Translations under genes and position numbers: made by a program | Assembly (NCBI GenBank): GCA_900751695.1 | Contig: CAADSS010000023.1 | Span: 1 to 31,955 of the forward strand | Direction of reading: 5' to 3' | DNA length: 31,955 nucleotides | Origin: an uncultured Collinsella sp. | GTDB lineage: Bacteria; Actinomycetota; Coriobacteriia; Coriobacteriales; Coriobacteriaceae | The notes under the pieces: generated by a model | What the model was told of the DNA's origin: nothing | What the model saw: the letters and a program-made list of their open reading frames with translations, nothing else | The model's database searches: none | In this document: piece after piece, positions 8,107-16,068 of the stretch | How the letters are laid out: every line of letters starts with the position of its first letter | How positions within the stretch are numbered: position 1 is the stretch's first letter

Positions 8107-8165
8107 CCATCACAACATTCGATGAAAATCTCGAAATCGAAGAAAAGCGTCGAATGTTGTGACGG
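8107..8165 (+). repeat. Inverted-repeat element with 16-bp arms
   Basis: Arms 8107-8122 and 8150-8165 match with one mismatch (the core is 13 perfect bp containing CACAACATTCGA) around a 27-nt A-rich loop. It could be a small mobile palindrome, a regulator site or a hairpin in the leader of the 8255 gene. Its loop weakly resembles the start of the interior of the 4666-4821 element. Confidence 0.5.
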
Positions 8166-8254
8166 TTTTCGTGTCCGGCGCGGGTGAGCTTCGGTGTCGT
8201 CTGGGGGTATAAGACTAGCGAGTGTTTATTTGCGAGGCCTAAGGGGCGCCCCGT

Positions 8255-9121
8255 ATGGATATCGATAACTTTGAATGGTGGTATAGCGAGGGTGAGGCTC
8301 CGGACGAGGGGTGGGACGAGCCCGCGCCGCGTGACGTGTCGAGCGACGAGGACGAGACCGGCAACGCCGCCGCCGACTCGGACGCCGCCCTCGACCCCGT
8401 CGAGCCCCTGACCTTCGAACAAGCTTGGGCCCAGGCCGAGGCAGACGAGGCCAAGGCCGACGCTACGGCCACGCTCGGCGAGCCAGCCGACATGTCGATC
8501 TCGCCGGCAAAGACCCCGCAGCCGCGCCACACTATCGATCCCGACAGCACGGCATCCTTCAGCATTCTCGACGTGCCCTCGCAGGGCGCTCAGGCGCCCG
8601 CACCCACACGTCGCCCCAATCTGTCTCGCGAGGAAGATGCAGGACGCCGCTCGCCGCTCGGCCCCATCCTTATCGCCTTTATGGCCGGCGTTATCGCCTG
8701 CTCGGTAATTGGAAACGTCTGGAGCCATGTCGAGCAGCAGCGAAAAGACGCCGCCAAGGTCGAGATGTCTGTCGAGCAATCGCTCGGCCGCACGCGCTCG
8801 GTACATGTGTCGGTCGAGGTCAAGGACGGCGCGACGTGGGACACCGCGCGCGGCGACAGCCAAATGCTCATCCACATCGTGGGGCGCACGCTCAAAGGGC
8901 AGACGATTGACGAGTATCAATACGTCAATTCCGCTGGTGACGGCATCGAGCTCAAGCCCGGCGACTACGAGCTCACCGTCGATGAACCGCCCGTCGCCAC
9001 CGACGGCACGCGCTTCCGTGCCTCAAAGCGCATGGTTCCCGTGAGCTTTAACTCGCAGGCGCCCGATACGGTCGACACCACGCCACAGGGCGGGTTTGAC
9101 CTTTACGTAGATACCCAGTAG
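8255..9121 (+). CDS. Single-pass membrane protein of unknown function
   Basis: A 288-residue protein I do not recognise. Residues 1-130 are very acidic, rich in Asp, Glu, Ala and Pro, and probably disordered. One membrane helix lies at about 135-155 (GPILIAFMAGVIACSVIGNV). The remaining 130 residues follow a short coiled-coil-like stretch (158-175) and look like a beta-rich extracellular domain. No signal-peptidase site is evident, so the acidic part should be cytoplasmic and the C-terminal domain outside. AAGGGG precedes the ATG at proper distance. TATAAG at 8208-8213 may be its -10 box. The gene stands alone, divergent from the MFS gene, so context gives no role. Confidence 0.75.
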   Translation: MDIDNFEWWYSEGEAPDEGWDEPAPRDVSSDEDETGNAAADSDAALDPVEPLTFEQAWAQAEADEAKADATATLGEPADMSISPAKTPQPRHTIDPDSTASFSILDVPSQGAQAPAPTRRPNLSREEDAGRRSPLGPILIAFMAGVIACSVIGNVWSHVEQQRKDAAKVEMSVEQSLGRTRSVHVSVEVKDGATWDTARGDSQMLIHIVGRTLKGQTIDEYQYVNSAGDGIELKPGDYELTVDEPPVATDGTRFRASKRMVPVSFNSQAPDTVDTTPQGGFDLYVDTQ

Positions 9122-9191
9122 GCGCTCGCCGCTCATTCCGCTATGGCTACTCAATAATCGCCTGCCGTCCCGTCCCGCCGCCAAGAGTGGG

Positions 9192-9214
9192 ACAATAGCC
9201 CTCGACACTATTGT
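9192..9214 (+). promoter_or_regulatory. Operator-like dyad before the epimerase gene
   Basis: ACAATAG (9192-9198) and CTATTGT (9208-9214) form a perfect 7-bp inverted repeat with a 9-nt centre, 20 nt upstream of the epimerase ATG. It may be a repressor site or a hairpin. Nothing else in this 113-nt gap stands out. Confidence 0.3.
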
Positions 9215-9234
9215 TTACTTTTGGAGGAAGTAGC

Positions 9235-10128
9235 ATGTCTACCGTCACTACCATCAAGCGCGGCGGCCTCACCGCGGCCATCGATTCCATGGGCGCCCAG
9301 CTCACGAGCCTTGCTCTCAACGGCAACGAGTATCTGTGGCAGGGCGACCCCGCCTTTTGGGGCAAGCATGCGCCCATCCTGTTCCCCATTGTGGGTTCGC
9401 TGCGCAACAACACGGCAACGTCTGCGGCCGGCACCTGCGAGATGCCGCGCCACGGACTCGCGCGCATCGTCGAGCACAAGCTGGTCGAGGTTTCGGAGGA
9501 CGGCTCCTCGGTAACGTACGAGATCACCGACACGTCCGAGTCGCTCAAGGCCTTTCCGTTCCACTTTAAGCTCAACATGACCTATGCCCTGACCGGCGAC
9601 GCCATCCTCACGCAGACCTTTGCCGTCACCAATACCGGCGACGTGGACCTGCCGTTCTCGGTGGGCGGCCACCCTGCGTTTAACGTACCGGCTCCCGGTG
9701 CCGAGGACGAGGCATTCGAGGATTACGAGCTGGCGTTTACCGAGGCTTGGACTAACGAGGCTCCCATCATCACGCCCGACGGTCTTATGACGTTCGAGGG
9801 CAGCTACAAGGCTCCCGATAACTCGGACGTGCTGCCCATCACGCACCGCAGCTTCGATAACGACGCCATCATGTTCACCGATACCCCGGGCTCCACGCTC
9901 ACGCTGCGCGGCCGCAAGTCGGGTCACGGCGTCAAGATCGACTTTGAGGGCTTTAAGTACATTGGCGTGTGGTCTGCCGCCAACGACGCTCCGTTTGTGG
10001 CACTCGAGCCCTGGACCGGTCACACCACCATGGACACCGAGGACGATGTCTTTGAGCACAAGGTCAACACCATCACCCTGGCCCCGGGCGAGACGGACAA
10101 GCGCAGTTTTAGCGTTACCTTGCTCTAG
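9235..10128 (+). CDS. Aldose 1-epimerase family protein (LacX-like)
   Basis: A 297-residue cytoplasmic galactose-mutarotase-fold protein. Family-typical segments are the start GGLTAAIDSMGAQLTSL, YLWQGDPAFW (41-50), the PRHGLAR loop holding a conserved His, and GGHPAFN with the second conserved His. Such enzymes interconvert sugar anomers; the LacX/YihR branch has poorly defined substrates, so exact activity is uncertain. I start at the ATG at 9235, which has GGAGGA ideally placed; an open frame from 9211 would include the ribosome site. The gene is followed 10 nt after its stop by a structured repeat containing a strong terminator-like hairpin. Confidence 0.85.
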   Translation: MSTVTTIKRGGLTAAIDSMGAQLTSLALNGNEYLWQGDPAFWGKHAPILFPIVGSLRNNTATSAAGTCEMPRHGLARIVEHKLVEVSEDGSSVTYEITDTSESLKAFPFHFKLNMTYALTGDAILTQTFAVTNTGDVDLPFSVGGHPAFNVPAPGAEDEAFEDYELAFTEAWTNEAPIITPDGLMTFEGSYKAPDNSDVLPITHRSFDNDAIMFTDTPGSTLTLRGRKSGHGVKIDFEGFKYIGVWSAANDAPFVALEPWTGHTTMDTEDDVFEHKVNTITLAPGETDKRSFSVTLL

Positions 10129-10138
10129 AGGTTCCGCC

Positions 10139-10267
10139 GCTCGGTCGATGCTGCGCGTCGTCCAGAGCGACAAGTTGTCATTCAAAAGGCAAGGCATAGA
10201 CCTTCTGGTCATGCCTTGCCTTTTTCATGCCACTTGTTCGCTCTGGACGTCGCTCGCCGGCATTGCC
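10139..10267 (+). repeat. Structured dispersed element, copy B1
   Basis: This element shares its framework with 31711-31836. An outer stem pairs 10159-10174 with 10233-10249 (one bulge). Conserved flanks GTCATTCAAAAGGCA and CATGCCA sit inside it, and an apical hairpin occupies 10188-10220. The left and right blocks also align with the elements at 4411 and 16069. It lacks the leading GTTACG hairpin found in the other three copies. Confidence 0.75.
10188..10225 (+). terminator. Intrinsic terminator inside repeat B1
   Basis: A 14-bp GC-rich stem with one bulged A (10188-10202 with 10207-10220) and a TTCT loop is followed directly by TTTTT (10221-10225). This is a textbook intrinsic terminator for the epimerase gene, here carried as the apical part of a dispersed element. 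Confidence 0.75.
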
Positions 10268-10391
10268 AAAACATCGACGTCCCCAATGACTACCATGTGT
10301 CTATTAATTTTTCGAGCTTGTGCTGCACTGCTGGTCGCTGGCGTATATCCTGTTAAGTCGTCAGCATACGATTCAACAGGGAAGGCAGATT

Positions 10392-11318
10392 ATGCATTCT
10401 CCCCATCAGCGCGACGCGCATCCACAGCCGGTGTGCAGCCGTCGCATCTTCTTGGGTAGCGCTCTCGCTGCGAGCGCTTCCGTCGTCGCCGGCGCGCTCG
10501 CCGGCTGTCAGCGTCCGTCCACGCTCAAGGTGGTTCAGCCCACGACGGGCGGCGGTCGCGACGACCTGTCCGATTCCGTGATCGGCAAGGACAAGATCCG
10601 CATTGGCATGGAGGCGGCCTACGCCCCGTACAACTGGCAGGTTTCCGAAGCCAGTGAGTACACTATCCCCATCGACAACGTGCAGGGCGCCTATGCCGAT
10701 GGCTACGACGTGCAGATCGCCAAGATCGTCTGCAAGGCCCTCGGTGGCGAGCCCGTTGCCGTCAAGCAGAGCTTCTCGGGCCTCATCGATTCGCTCAACA
10801 ACGGCCAGATCGACCTCATCATCGCCGGTATGAGCGCCACGCCCGAGCGTGAGGAGTCGGTCGGCTTCTCCGACCCGTACTTTATCGGTTACTTTGGCCT
10901 GTTCGTAAAAGAGGGCTCGCCCTACCAAAATGCGACAAAGCTCAGCGACTTTAGCGGCGCCACGGTCCTCGGCCAAAAGGACACCATGCTTGATACCGTC
11001 ATCGACGAGATCCCGGGCGTTGTGCACAAAAACCCGGTCGATTCGGTCCCCACGGTGTTCTCGAATCTGCTGCAGGGCACGTGCGACGCCGTGACCTACA
11101 ACACCGAGAACGAGAAGGGCTATATGGCCCAAAACCCGGGCATTGTCCCCATTCATTTTGCCGAGGGCGAGGGCTTTAAGCAGGAGGTCGCGGCAAACGT
11201 CGGCTGCCGCAAGGGCTCGGACAAGCTGCTTAAACTCATCGACAAGACACTCAAGGGCATTAGCCAAGAGGAACGCGACCAAATGTGGGACGCGTGCCTC
11301 GACCGTCAGCCGGCATAG
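10392..11318 (+). CDS. Amino-acid ABC transporter substrate-binding lipoprotein
   Basis: A 308-residue family 3 extracellular solute-binding protein (SBP_bac_3). The N-terminus has twin arginines in SRRIFLG (16-22), a hydrophobic stretch, and the lipobox LAGC with Cys39, so it is probably a lipoprotein, perhaps exported folded by Tat. The mature domain shows the family pattern: IGMEAAYAPYNW, GYDVQIAKIV, and LNNGQIDLIIAGMSATPER. It captures a polar amino acid outside the cell and hands it to the permease encoded 9 nt downstream. I start at the ATG at 10392 (AGGGAAGG upstream); an earlier in-frame codon at 10320 would put extra residues before the signal. Ligand identity is not readable. Confidence 0.9.
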   Translation: MHSPHQRDAHPQPVCSRRIFLGSALAASASVVAGALAGCQRPSTLKVVQPTTGGGRDDLSDSVIGKDKIRIGMEAAYAPYNWQVSEASEYTIPIDNVQGAYADGYDVQIAKIVCKALGGEPVAVKQSFSGLIDSLNNGQIDLIIAGMSATPEREESVGFSDPYFIGYFGLFVKEGSPYQNATKLSDFSGATVLGQKDTMLDTVIDEIPGVVHKNPVDSVPTVFSNLLQGTCDAVTYNTENEKGYMAQNPGIVPIHFAEGEGFKQEVAANVGCRKGSDKLLKLIDKTLKGISQEERDQMWDACLDRQPA

Positions 11319-11327
11319 GGAGGCAGC

Positions 11328-12476
11328 ATGAAAACCATCAATCGTCTGGCCTCCTTTATCAAGGCCGACCACCGTTACGTGTACCTGGGCACGAGCGTTA
11401 TCGCGGCGCTCGGCCTGGCGTTTAGTCAGCGCAACCCCACGCCGCTGAGCTTCTTGGCGCCTACGGGCGTGTTCCAAGACTGCCTCTGGGCAATCCTTTG
11501 GGCCTGGCTCGTCGTGTCGGCGGCGGCGCTGGTCGCCAAGCTCATGCACTGGAACGACTATCGCGAGGCGTCGCCGTTCGCATCCGAGCGCTTCCGTCGT
11601 GGCGCACGCTTAGGCAGCTACGTCGTGGTCGCCATCGCGGCGATCTTCTTTATCGACCGCTGCGTCATGTCATTTATCGACCTGGTGCAGGTGAGCGTTG
11701 TCTCGGATTCCAACCCCAGCGACTTTTTGTCGAGCCTGGTCTACATGACCTACAAGAGCGGCGACTTCTTTATCCGCGGCATCGAGATCACCATCGCACT
11801 TGCGACCTTCGGTACCGTCATCGCCTTTTTCCTGGCGCTGCTCTTTGTGTTCCTGCGTATTCAGACGTTCGACCGCGTGGATAACGATCTGGTGCGCTTC
11901 TTTAAGAGCATCGGCCGCGGCTTTGCGACCGTCTACTCTACCATCGTGCGCGGCACGCCCATGATGGTCCAGGGCCTGCTCATCTATTACGCGGGCTTCA
12001 CCGTTTTGCGCGGCATGGGCTTCGAGACCGCCCAGGCCAACCAGATTTGGAGTACCTTCACCGCCGGTCTCGTCACCATCTCGCTCAACTCCACCGCCTA
12101 CATGATGGAGGTCCTGCGCGGCGGCATCGAGTCCATCGATCCCGGCCAGGCCGAGGCGGCGCGCTCGCTGGGTCTGTCGCAGTGGCAGGCCATGCGCAAG
12201 GTCGTGTTCCCCCAGGGTATTAAAAACGCGATCCCCGCACTCACCAACGAGCTCATCATCAACATCAAGGATTCGTCGGTGCTTTCGGTCATCGGCGTGT
12301 TCGACCTCATGTACGCCACCACCACCGTCGCCGGCGTGTACTACCGCCAGATGGAGGTCTACTGCGTGGCGCTCGTGGTCTACCTGATCCTGACGCTCGT
12401 GGCGAGCCGCCTGCTCGAGGCCTTTGGCAAAAAGCTCGGCGCCGAGGCCCCGGCAACGCTGCCCAGCTCCAACTAG
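11328..12476 (+). CDS. Amino-acid ABC transporter permease (HisM/GlnP type)
   Basis: A 382-residue inner-membrane permease. The C-terminal half (about 145-365) is the usual HisM/GlnP domain. It includes STIVRGTPMMVQ (204-215) and the EAA loop EAARSLGLSQWQAMRKVVFPQ, starting at Glu276, which docks the ATPase. Typical family members have about 220 residues. Here roughly 145 extra N-terminal residues add about three hydrophobic segments (17-32, 50-70, 96-115), a long form that I believe occurs in related Gram-positives. GGGAGG sits before the ATG, 9 nt after the binding-protein stop. Confidence 0.92.
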   Translation: MKTINRLASFIKADHRYVYLGTSVIAALGLAFSQRNPTPLSFLAPTGVFQDCLWAILWAWLVVSAAALVAKLMHWNDYREASPFASERFRRGARLGSYVVVAIAAIFFIDRCVMSFIDLVQVSVVSDSNPSDFLSSLVYMTYKSGDFFIRGIEITIALATFGTVIAFFLALLFVFLRIQTFDRVDNDLVRFFKSIGRGFATVYSTIVRGTPMMVQGLLIYYAGFTVLRGMGFETAQANQIWSTFTAGLVTISLNSTAYMMEVLRGGIESIDPGQAEAARSLGLSQWQAMRKVVFPQGIKNAIPALTNELIINIKDSSVLSVIGVFDLMYATTTVAGVYYRQMEVYCVALVVYLILTLVASRLLEAFGKKLGAEAPATLPSSN

Positions 12477-12498
12477 GCTCAAGACGAGGAGAATCATC

Positions 12499-13284
12499 AT
12501 GGCAGATATCGCCACTACCGGCACCGCGGCCGCCGCACAGACCAATGAGCCGCTTATCCGCGTCGAGGGCCTGCGCAAGAGCTTTGGCTCGCTCGAGGTG
12601 CTTAAGGGCATCGACCTGTCCGTTAACCCCGGCGAGGTCGTTACCATTATCGGCGCCTCGGGCTCGGGCAAGTCGACCTTCCTGCGCTGCCTCAACCTGC
12701 TCGAGACTCCGGACGCGGGCCATATCTGGTTTCACGGCCAGGACCTTACGGCCGAGCGCTGCAACATTAACAAGCTGCGTGAGGACATCGGCATGGTGTT
12801 CCAGGGCTTTAACCTGTTCAACAACATGGATGTGCTCGACAACTGCACGCTCGCGCCCGTCACGCTCAAAAAGATGAGCAAGGCCGAGGCCGAGAAGGTC
12901 GCGATGGAGCATCTGACGAGCGTGGGACTCGAAAAGTTCGCGCACGCCGCCGTGGGCCGCCTGTCCGGTGGCCAAAAGCAGCGCGTGGCCATCGCTCGTG
13001 CCCTGTGCATGAATCCGCAGATCATGCTGTTCGACGAGCCGACCTCCGCGCTCGACCCCGAGATCGTGGGAGAGGTGCTCGAGGTCATGCGCAAGCTCGC
13101 TGCCGACGGCATGACCATGGTTGTCGTCACGCACGAGATGGCCTTTGCCCGAACCGTGTCCGACCGCGTGGTCTTTATGGACAAGGGCGTGGTGCTCGAG
13201 GACGCCGCGCCGGCCGAGCTCTTCGGCAACCCCAAGCACCAGCGCACCCGCGAGTTCCTCTCGCGTTATCTCGAGGACAAATAA
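12499..13284 (+). CDS. Amino-acid ABC transporter ATP-binding protein (GlnQ type)
   Basis: A 261-residue cytoplasmic ATPase that powers the importer encoded just upstream. Motifs are complete: Walker A GASGSGKST (52-60), Q-loop Gln102, signature LSGGQ (155-159), Walker B IMLFDE (175-180) and switch His212. The polar-amino-acid ATPase hallmark FNLFNNM (104-110) is present. About 18 low-complexity residues precede the conserved start. AGGAGA precedes the ATG at 12499. The gene follows the permease by 22 nt and completes a binding-protein/permease/ATPase operon. Confidence 0.94.
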   Translation: MADIATTGTAAAAQTNEPLIRVEGLRKSFGSLEVLKGIDLSVNPGEVVTIIGASGSGKSTFLRCLNLLETPDAGHIWFHGQDLTAERCNINKLREDIGMVFQGFNLFNNMDVLDNCTLAPVTLKKMSKAEAEKVAMEHLTSVGLEKFAHAAVGRLSGGQKQRVAIARALCMNPQIMLFDEPTSALDPEIVGEVLEVMRKLAADGMTMVVVTHEMAFARTVSDRVVFMDKGVVLEDAAPAELFGNPKHQRTREFLSRYLEDK

Positions 13285-13309
13285 CCGACCGCAAACTCTT
13301 GCGTTGCAG

Positions 13310-13333
13310 GGCCGCTCCCGTGGGGCGGCCTTT
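13310..13333 (+). terminator. Weak hairpin after the amino-acid transporter operon
   Basis: GGCCGC (13310-13315) pairs with GCGGCC (13325-13330) and is followed by TTTG. The T-run is short, so partial read-through into the peptidase gene 24 nt later is likely. Confidence 0.4.
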
Positions 13334-13356
13334 GTCGTCACAATCGAAAGGATGTC

Positions 13357-14772
13357 ATGGCCGAGGTTTGGCGCTTTTTTGCGCATGAGGATGATTTTGC
13401 CGATCTGGACGAGGCTGGTGCGTGCGAGCGCCTGGGCCGCGTGCTGTCGTTTCCGACCATCTCGAGTATGGATGCCGAGGCGGTGAACTGGCAGCCGTTC
13501 GACGACCTGCGCGCGTATATGCAGCAGGCTTGGCCGCACGTATTTACGGCGGGTAAGGTCGAGCTTATCGACCATTCGCTATTGGTGACGCTTAGCGGTT
13601 CCGACCCTGCCCTCAAACCCGTCATGCTCATGGGCCACATGGACGTGGTTCCCGTGGTACCCGGCACCGAGGCTGACTGGACGCATGTCCCCTTTAGCGG
13701 ACATGTGGACGACACCTACATTTGGGGTCGCGGCGCCATCGATATGAAAGACCAGGTCGCAGGCATTCTCGAGGCGGTTGAGTATGCGCTCGCACACGGC
13801 TGGGAGCACGAGCGCACCCTGCTGCTGGCTTTTGGCCAGGACGAGGAAACCACGCAGTTCGGTGCGGGTGCCATCGGCCGCGTGCTCGAAGAGCGCGGCA
13901 TTGAGCTTGAGTACCTGATCGACGAGGGCGACTACCGCATCGTTCCGGCTGCCGAGTACGGCGCGGGCGAGGGCTGGCTTATGCATGCCGATCTCGCGGA
14001 GAAGGGCTACGCCGATATCGTGTTGAGGACGCGTAGCGAGGGCGGGCATTCCTCCAACCCCTACGGGGGCACTTCACTCGAGGTGCTCAGCCGTGCCATC
14101 ACCGCAATCTGCGATATCGAGTGGCCGACGCGCGTGACCGACTTGCTTGCCGCCCAACTCGTCGAGTTGGGGCTCTACACGGCCGATGAAATTGCCGCCA
14201 ACGGGGATGCCATTGTCCGCGATTGCCTCGCCAGCAAAAAGCTCTATCCGCTGGTGACGACCACCTGCGCGCCCACGCAGATCGAGGGTGGCAGCACCGG
14301 CGCCAACGTAATGCCGCAGGATATGTGGGCCAACATTAACTTCCGCATGCTCGAGGGCACGAGCGTGGCCGACGTTGTGGCGCGCTGCCGTGAGGCGGTT
14401 GCCGGGGCGGACCTTGCCGGTCGTGTCAAAGTGGAGCTGGGCCCCGGCAGCTCCGAACCCTCGCCGTCCCCGCGCATCGGTGGTCCCGGTCTCGAGGCGG
14501 TTCGCTCCATCGCCGTCCGCTATTTCCGTGATCCAAAGGGGATGGAGGAAAACGGATCATTCGAGCCAGTGGCAATTGTGCCCTCGACCGTGATCGGTGC
14601 GACCGACGCTGCCAACTACCAGCACATTTGCCCTGAGTGCATTCGCTTCTCGGCCTTTGTGGTCGATGATGACGAGTGCGACCGAGGCGTCCACGGCACC
14701 AACGAGCGCATCCCCCGCCGCGCCTACCTCCAGGGTGTTCGCTTCCTCATCGCCCTACTCCATACGCTTTAG
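13357..14772 (+). CDS. M20-family metallopeptidase (PM20D1/carboxypeptidase-like)
   Basis: A 471-residue zinc-dependent hydrolase. Expected metal and catalytic residues are His94 and Asp96 in GHMDVVPV, Asp129 in GRGAIDMKD, Glu163-Glu164 in GQDEET, Asp189, and His446 near the C-terminus. The dimerisation domain lies in the middle, with GGHSSNP and GANVMP segments. It probably cleaves small peptides or N-acyl amino acids; its place beside an amino-acid importer fits nutrient use. Residues 391-401 (RDPKGMEENGS) are encoded by a REP-like palindrome and look like an in-frame insertion before the conserved GATD strand. AAAGGA precedes the ATG. Confidence 0.9.
   Translation: MAEVWRFFAHEDDFADLDEAGACERLGRVLSFPTISSMDAEAVNWQPFDDLRAYMQQAWPHVFTAGKVELIDHSLLVTLSGSDPALKPVMLMGHMDVVPVVPGTEADWTHVPFSGHVDDTYIWGRGAIDMKDQVAGILEAVEYALAHGWEHERTLLLAFGQDEETTQFGAGAIGRVLEERGIELEYLIDEGDYRIVPAAEYGAGEGWLMHADLAEKGYADIVLRTRSEGGHSSNPYGGTSLEVLSRAITAICDIEWPTRVTDLLAAQLVELGLYTADEIAANGDAIVRDCLASKKLYPLVTTTCAPTQIEGGSTGANVMPQDMWANINFRMLEGTSVADVVARCREAVAGADLAGRVKVELGPGSSEPSPSPRIGGPGLEAVRSIAVRYFRDPKGMEENGSFEPVAIVPSTVIGATDAANYQHICPECIRFSAFVVDDDECDRGVHGTNERIPRRAYLQGVRFLIALLHTL
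14529..14559 (+). repeat. REP-like palindrome inside the M20 peptidase gene
   Basis: Arms TGATCC (14529-14534) and GGATCA (14554-14559) surround GGGGATGGAGGA. It equals 4597-4627 in length and matches at 26 of 31 bases by eye. It lies wholly within coding sequence and leaves the reading frame open. Confidence 0.65.
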
Positions 14773-14806
14773 AATCCGACAAAGGGACTGTCCCTTTGTC
14801 GGATTC
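14772..14806 (+). repeat. REP-like palindrome with a GACAAAGGG core, at a stop codon
   Basis: Perfect 16-bp arms (14772-14787 and 14791-14806) with a 3-nt loop. It begins on the last base of the peptidase stop codon. It resembles the palindrome at 8051-8083 in the AAAGGG/CCCTTT core. It may end or protect the peptidase mRNA, but no T-run follows. Confidence 0.65.
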
Positions 14807-14893
14807 CGTGCGGGTTATATGCAGGTTTGCCTGCGCACGCTATCATATATGGGTTAGACCGCAACTATGTACCCCATACGCGAAGGGATGCGC

Positions 14894-14920
14894 ATGTATC
14901 TGAAGATCGACATGCTCTAG
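14894..14920 (+). CDS. Possible 8-codon leader peptide upstream of prfA
   Basis: ATG at 14894 opens MYLKIDML and a TAG, with GAAGGG six bases before the start. It ends 80 nt before prfA, in a 228-nt gap whose only other content is the palindrome at 14772. The ribosome site is good, but so short a frame can arise by chance. A regulatory leader is only a suggestion. Confidence 0.2.
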   Translation: MYLKIDML

Positions 14921-15000
14921 CTGGACTTACCCCCGCAGCGGCGCCCCGCGCCCCATCAATTCTGCCGATTTTCGCCTTCACGCATATAAAGGAGTCCGTC

Positions 15001-16068
15001 ATGCGCGACAAGCTCGAAAAGATCATCAAGGCCTACGAGGAGCTCGAGAAGAAGCTTTCCGACCCGGCCGTCGCCTCCGATATCAAGGAGTTCACGCGTC
15101 TCAACAAGGAGTACGCGCACCAGTCCGACCTCATTGCCGCCTCGCGCGAGTACATCGGCGCGCTCGATGACATCGAGGCTGCCAAGGAAATGCTGCACGA
15201 TACCACCGATGCCGATGAGAAGGAGATGCTCCAGATGGACATCTCCGAAAACGAGGCCAAGCTTCCCCAGCTCGAGGAAGACATCAAGTACATGCTCATC
15301 CCGAGCGATCCCAACGACGACAAGAACACCATCGTCGAGATCCGCTCCGCCGCCGGTGGCGACGAGGCGGCCATCTTCGCCGGCGATCTGTACAAGATGT
15401 ACCAGCGCTTTTGCGAGTCGCGCGGCTGGAAGACTACCGTGCTCGATTCCAGCCCCAGCGAGGCCGGTGGCTTTAAGTCCATCGAGTTCAAGGTCGAGGG
15501 CGACCGCGTCTACTCCGTCATGAAGTTCGAGTCCGGCGTGCACCGCGTCCAGCGCGTTCCCAAGACTGAGTCCCAGGGCCGCATTCAGACCTCCACGGCT
15601 ACCGTCGCCGTGCTTCCCGAGGCCGAGGAGATCGACGTCCAGATCAACCAGTCCGACCTGCGCATCGACACCTACTGCGCCTCCGGCCCTGGCGGTCAGT
15701 GCGTTAACACCACCTACTCCGCCGTGCGCATCACCCACCTGCCCACCAACACCGTGGTGCAGTCGCAGGAGCAGCGTTCCCAGATCCAGAACCGCGAGGT
15801 CTGCATGCAGATGCTGCGCGCCCGTCTGTACGAGATGGAACTCGAGAAGCAGCAGGCCGAGCTCGGTGCCGAGCGCCAGAGCCAGATCGGCCACGGCAAC
15901 CGTTCCGAGAAGATCCGTACCTACAACCAGCCCCAGGACCGCGTGACCGATCACCGCATCGGTTTCAACTCCACCTACAACGGCGTCCTTCTGGGCGATC
16001 AGCTCGGCACCGTCATCGAGGCGCTCGCCGCCGCCGAGCGAGCCGAGAAGCTGGCACAGGCCGTTTAA
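15001..16068 (+). CDS. prfA: Peptide chain release factor 1
   Basis: A 355-residue class I release factor that reads UAA and UAG on the ribosome and hydrolyses peptidyl-tRNA. The stop-recognition PxT motif is Pro187-Lys188-Thr189 within RVPKTES, which identifies RF1 rather than RF2. The catalytic GGQ is at 231-233 in SGPGGQCVN; Cys replaces the more usual His or Ser after the Gln. Length is normal. AAAGGAG precedes the ATG at 15001; the open frame upstream to 14827 has no ribosome site and is not conserved. The next gene, prmC, methylates the GGQ glutamine, so the pair is functionally linked. A structured repeat begins immediately after the stop codon. Confidence 0.97.
   Translation: MRDKLEKIIKAYEELEKKLSDPAVASDIKEFTRLNKEYAHQSDLIAASREYIGALDDIEAAKEMLHDTTDADEKEMLQMDISENEAKLPQLEEDIKYMLIPSDPNDDKNTIVEIRSAAGGDEAAIFAGDLYKMYQRFCESRGWKTTVLDSSPSEAGGFKSIEFKVEGDRVYSVMKFESGVHRVQRVPKTESQGRIQTSTATVAVLPEAEEIDVQINQSDLRIDTYCASGPGGQCVNTTYSAVRITHLPTNTVVQSQEQRSQIQNREVCMQMLRARLYEMELEKQQAELGAERQSQIGHGNRSEKIRTYNQPQDRVTDHRIGFNSTYNGVLLGDQLGTVIEALAAAERAEKLAQAV

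Noticed and set aside
7994..8920. Upstream extension of the MFS frame to 8920
   Set aside because: It runs antisense through most of the 8255 gene and crosses two palindromic repeats; the TTG at 7993 has a ribosome site and gives the normal family length.
10159..10249. Repeat B1 as a tRNA or known riboswitch
   Set aside because: It is one long hairpin with a terminator-like tip. No cloverleaf, anticodon arm or known aptamer motif is visible, and it lies after rather than before a gene.
8051..14806. The short palindromes as a CRISPR array
   Set aside because: The copies are kilobases apart, belong to different classes, and show no regular repeat-spacer pattern or cas genes.
14827..15000. N-terminal extension of prfA from 14827
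   Set aside because: It lacks a ribosome site and is not release-factor-like, whereas AAAGGAG directly precedes the ATG at 15001 and gives normal RF1 length.
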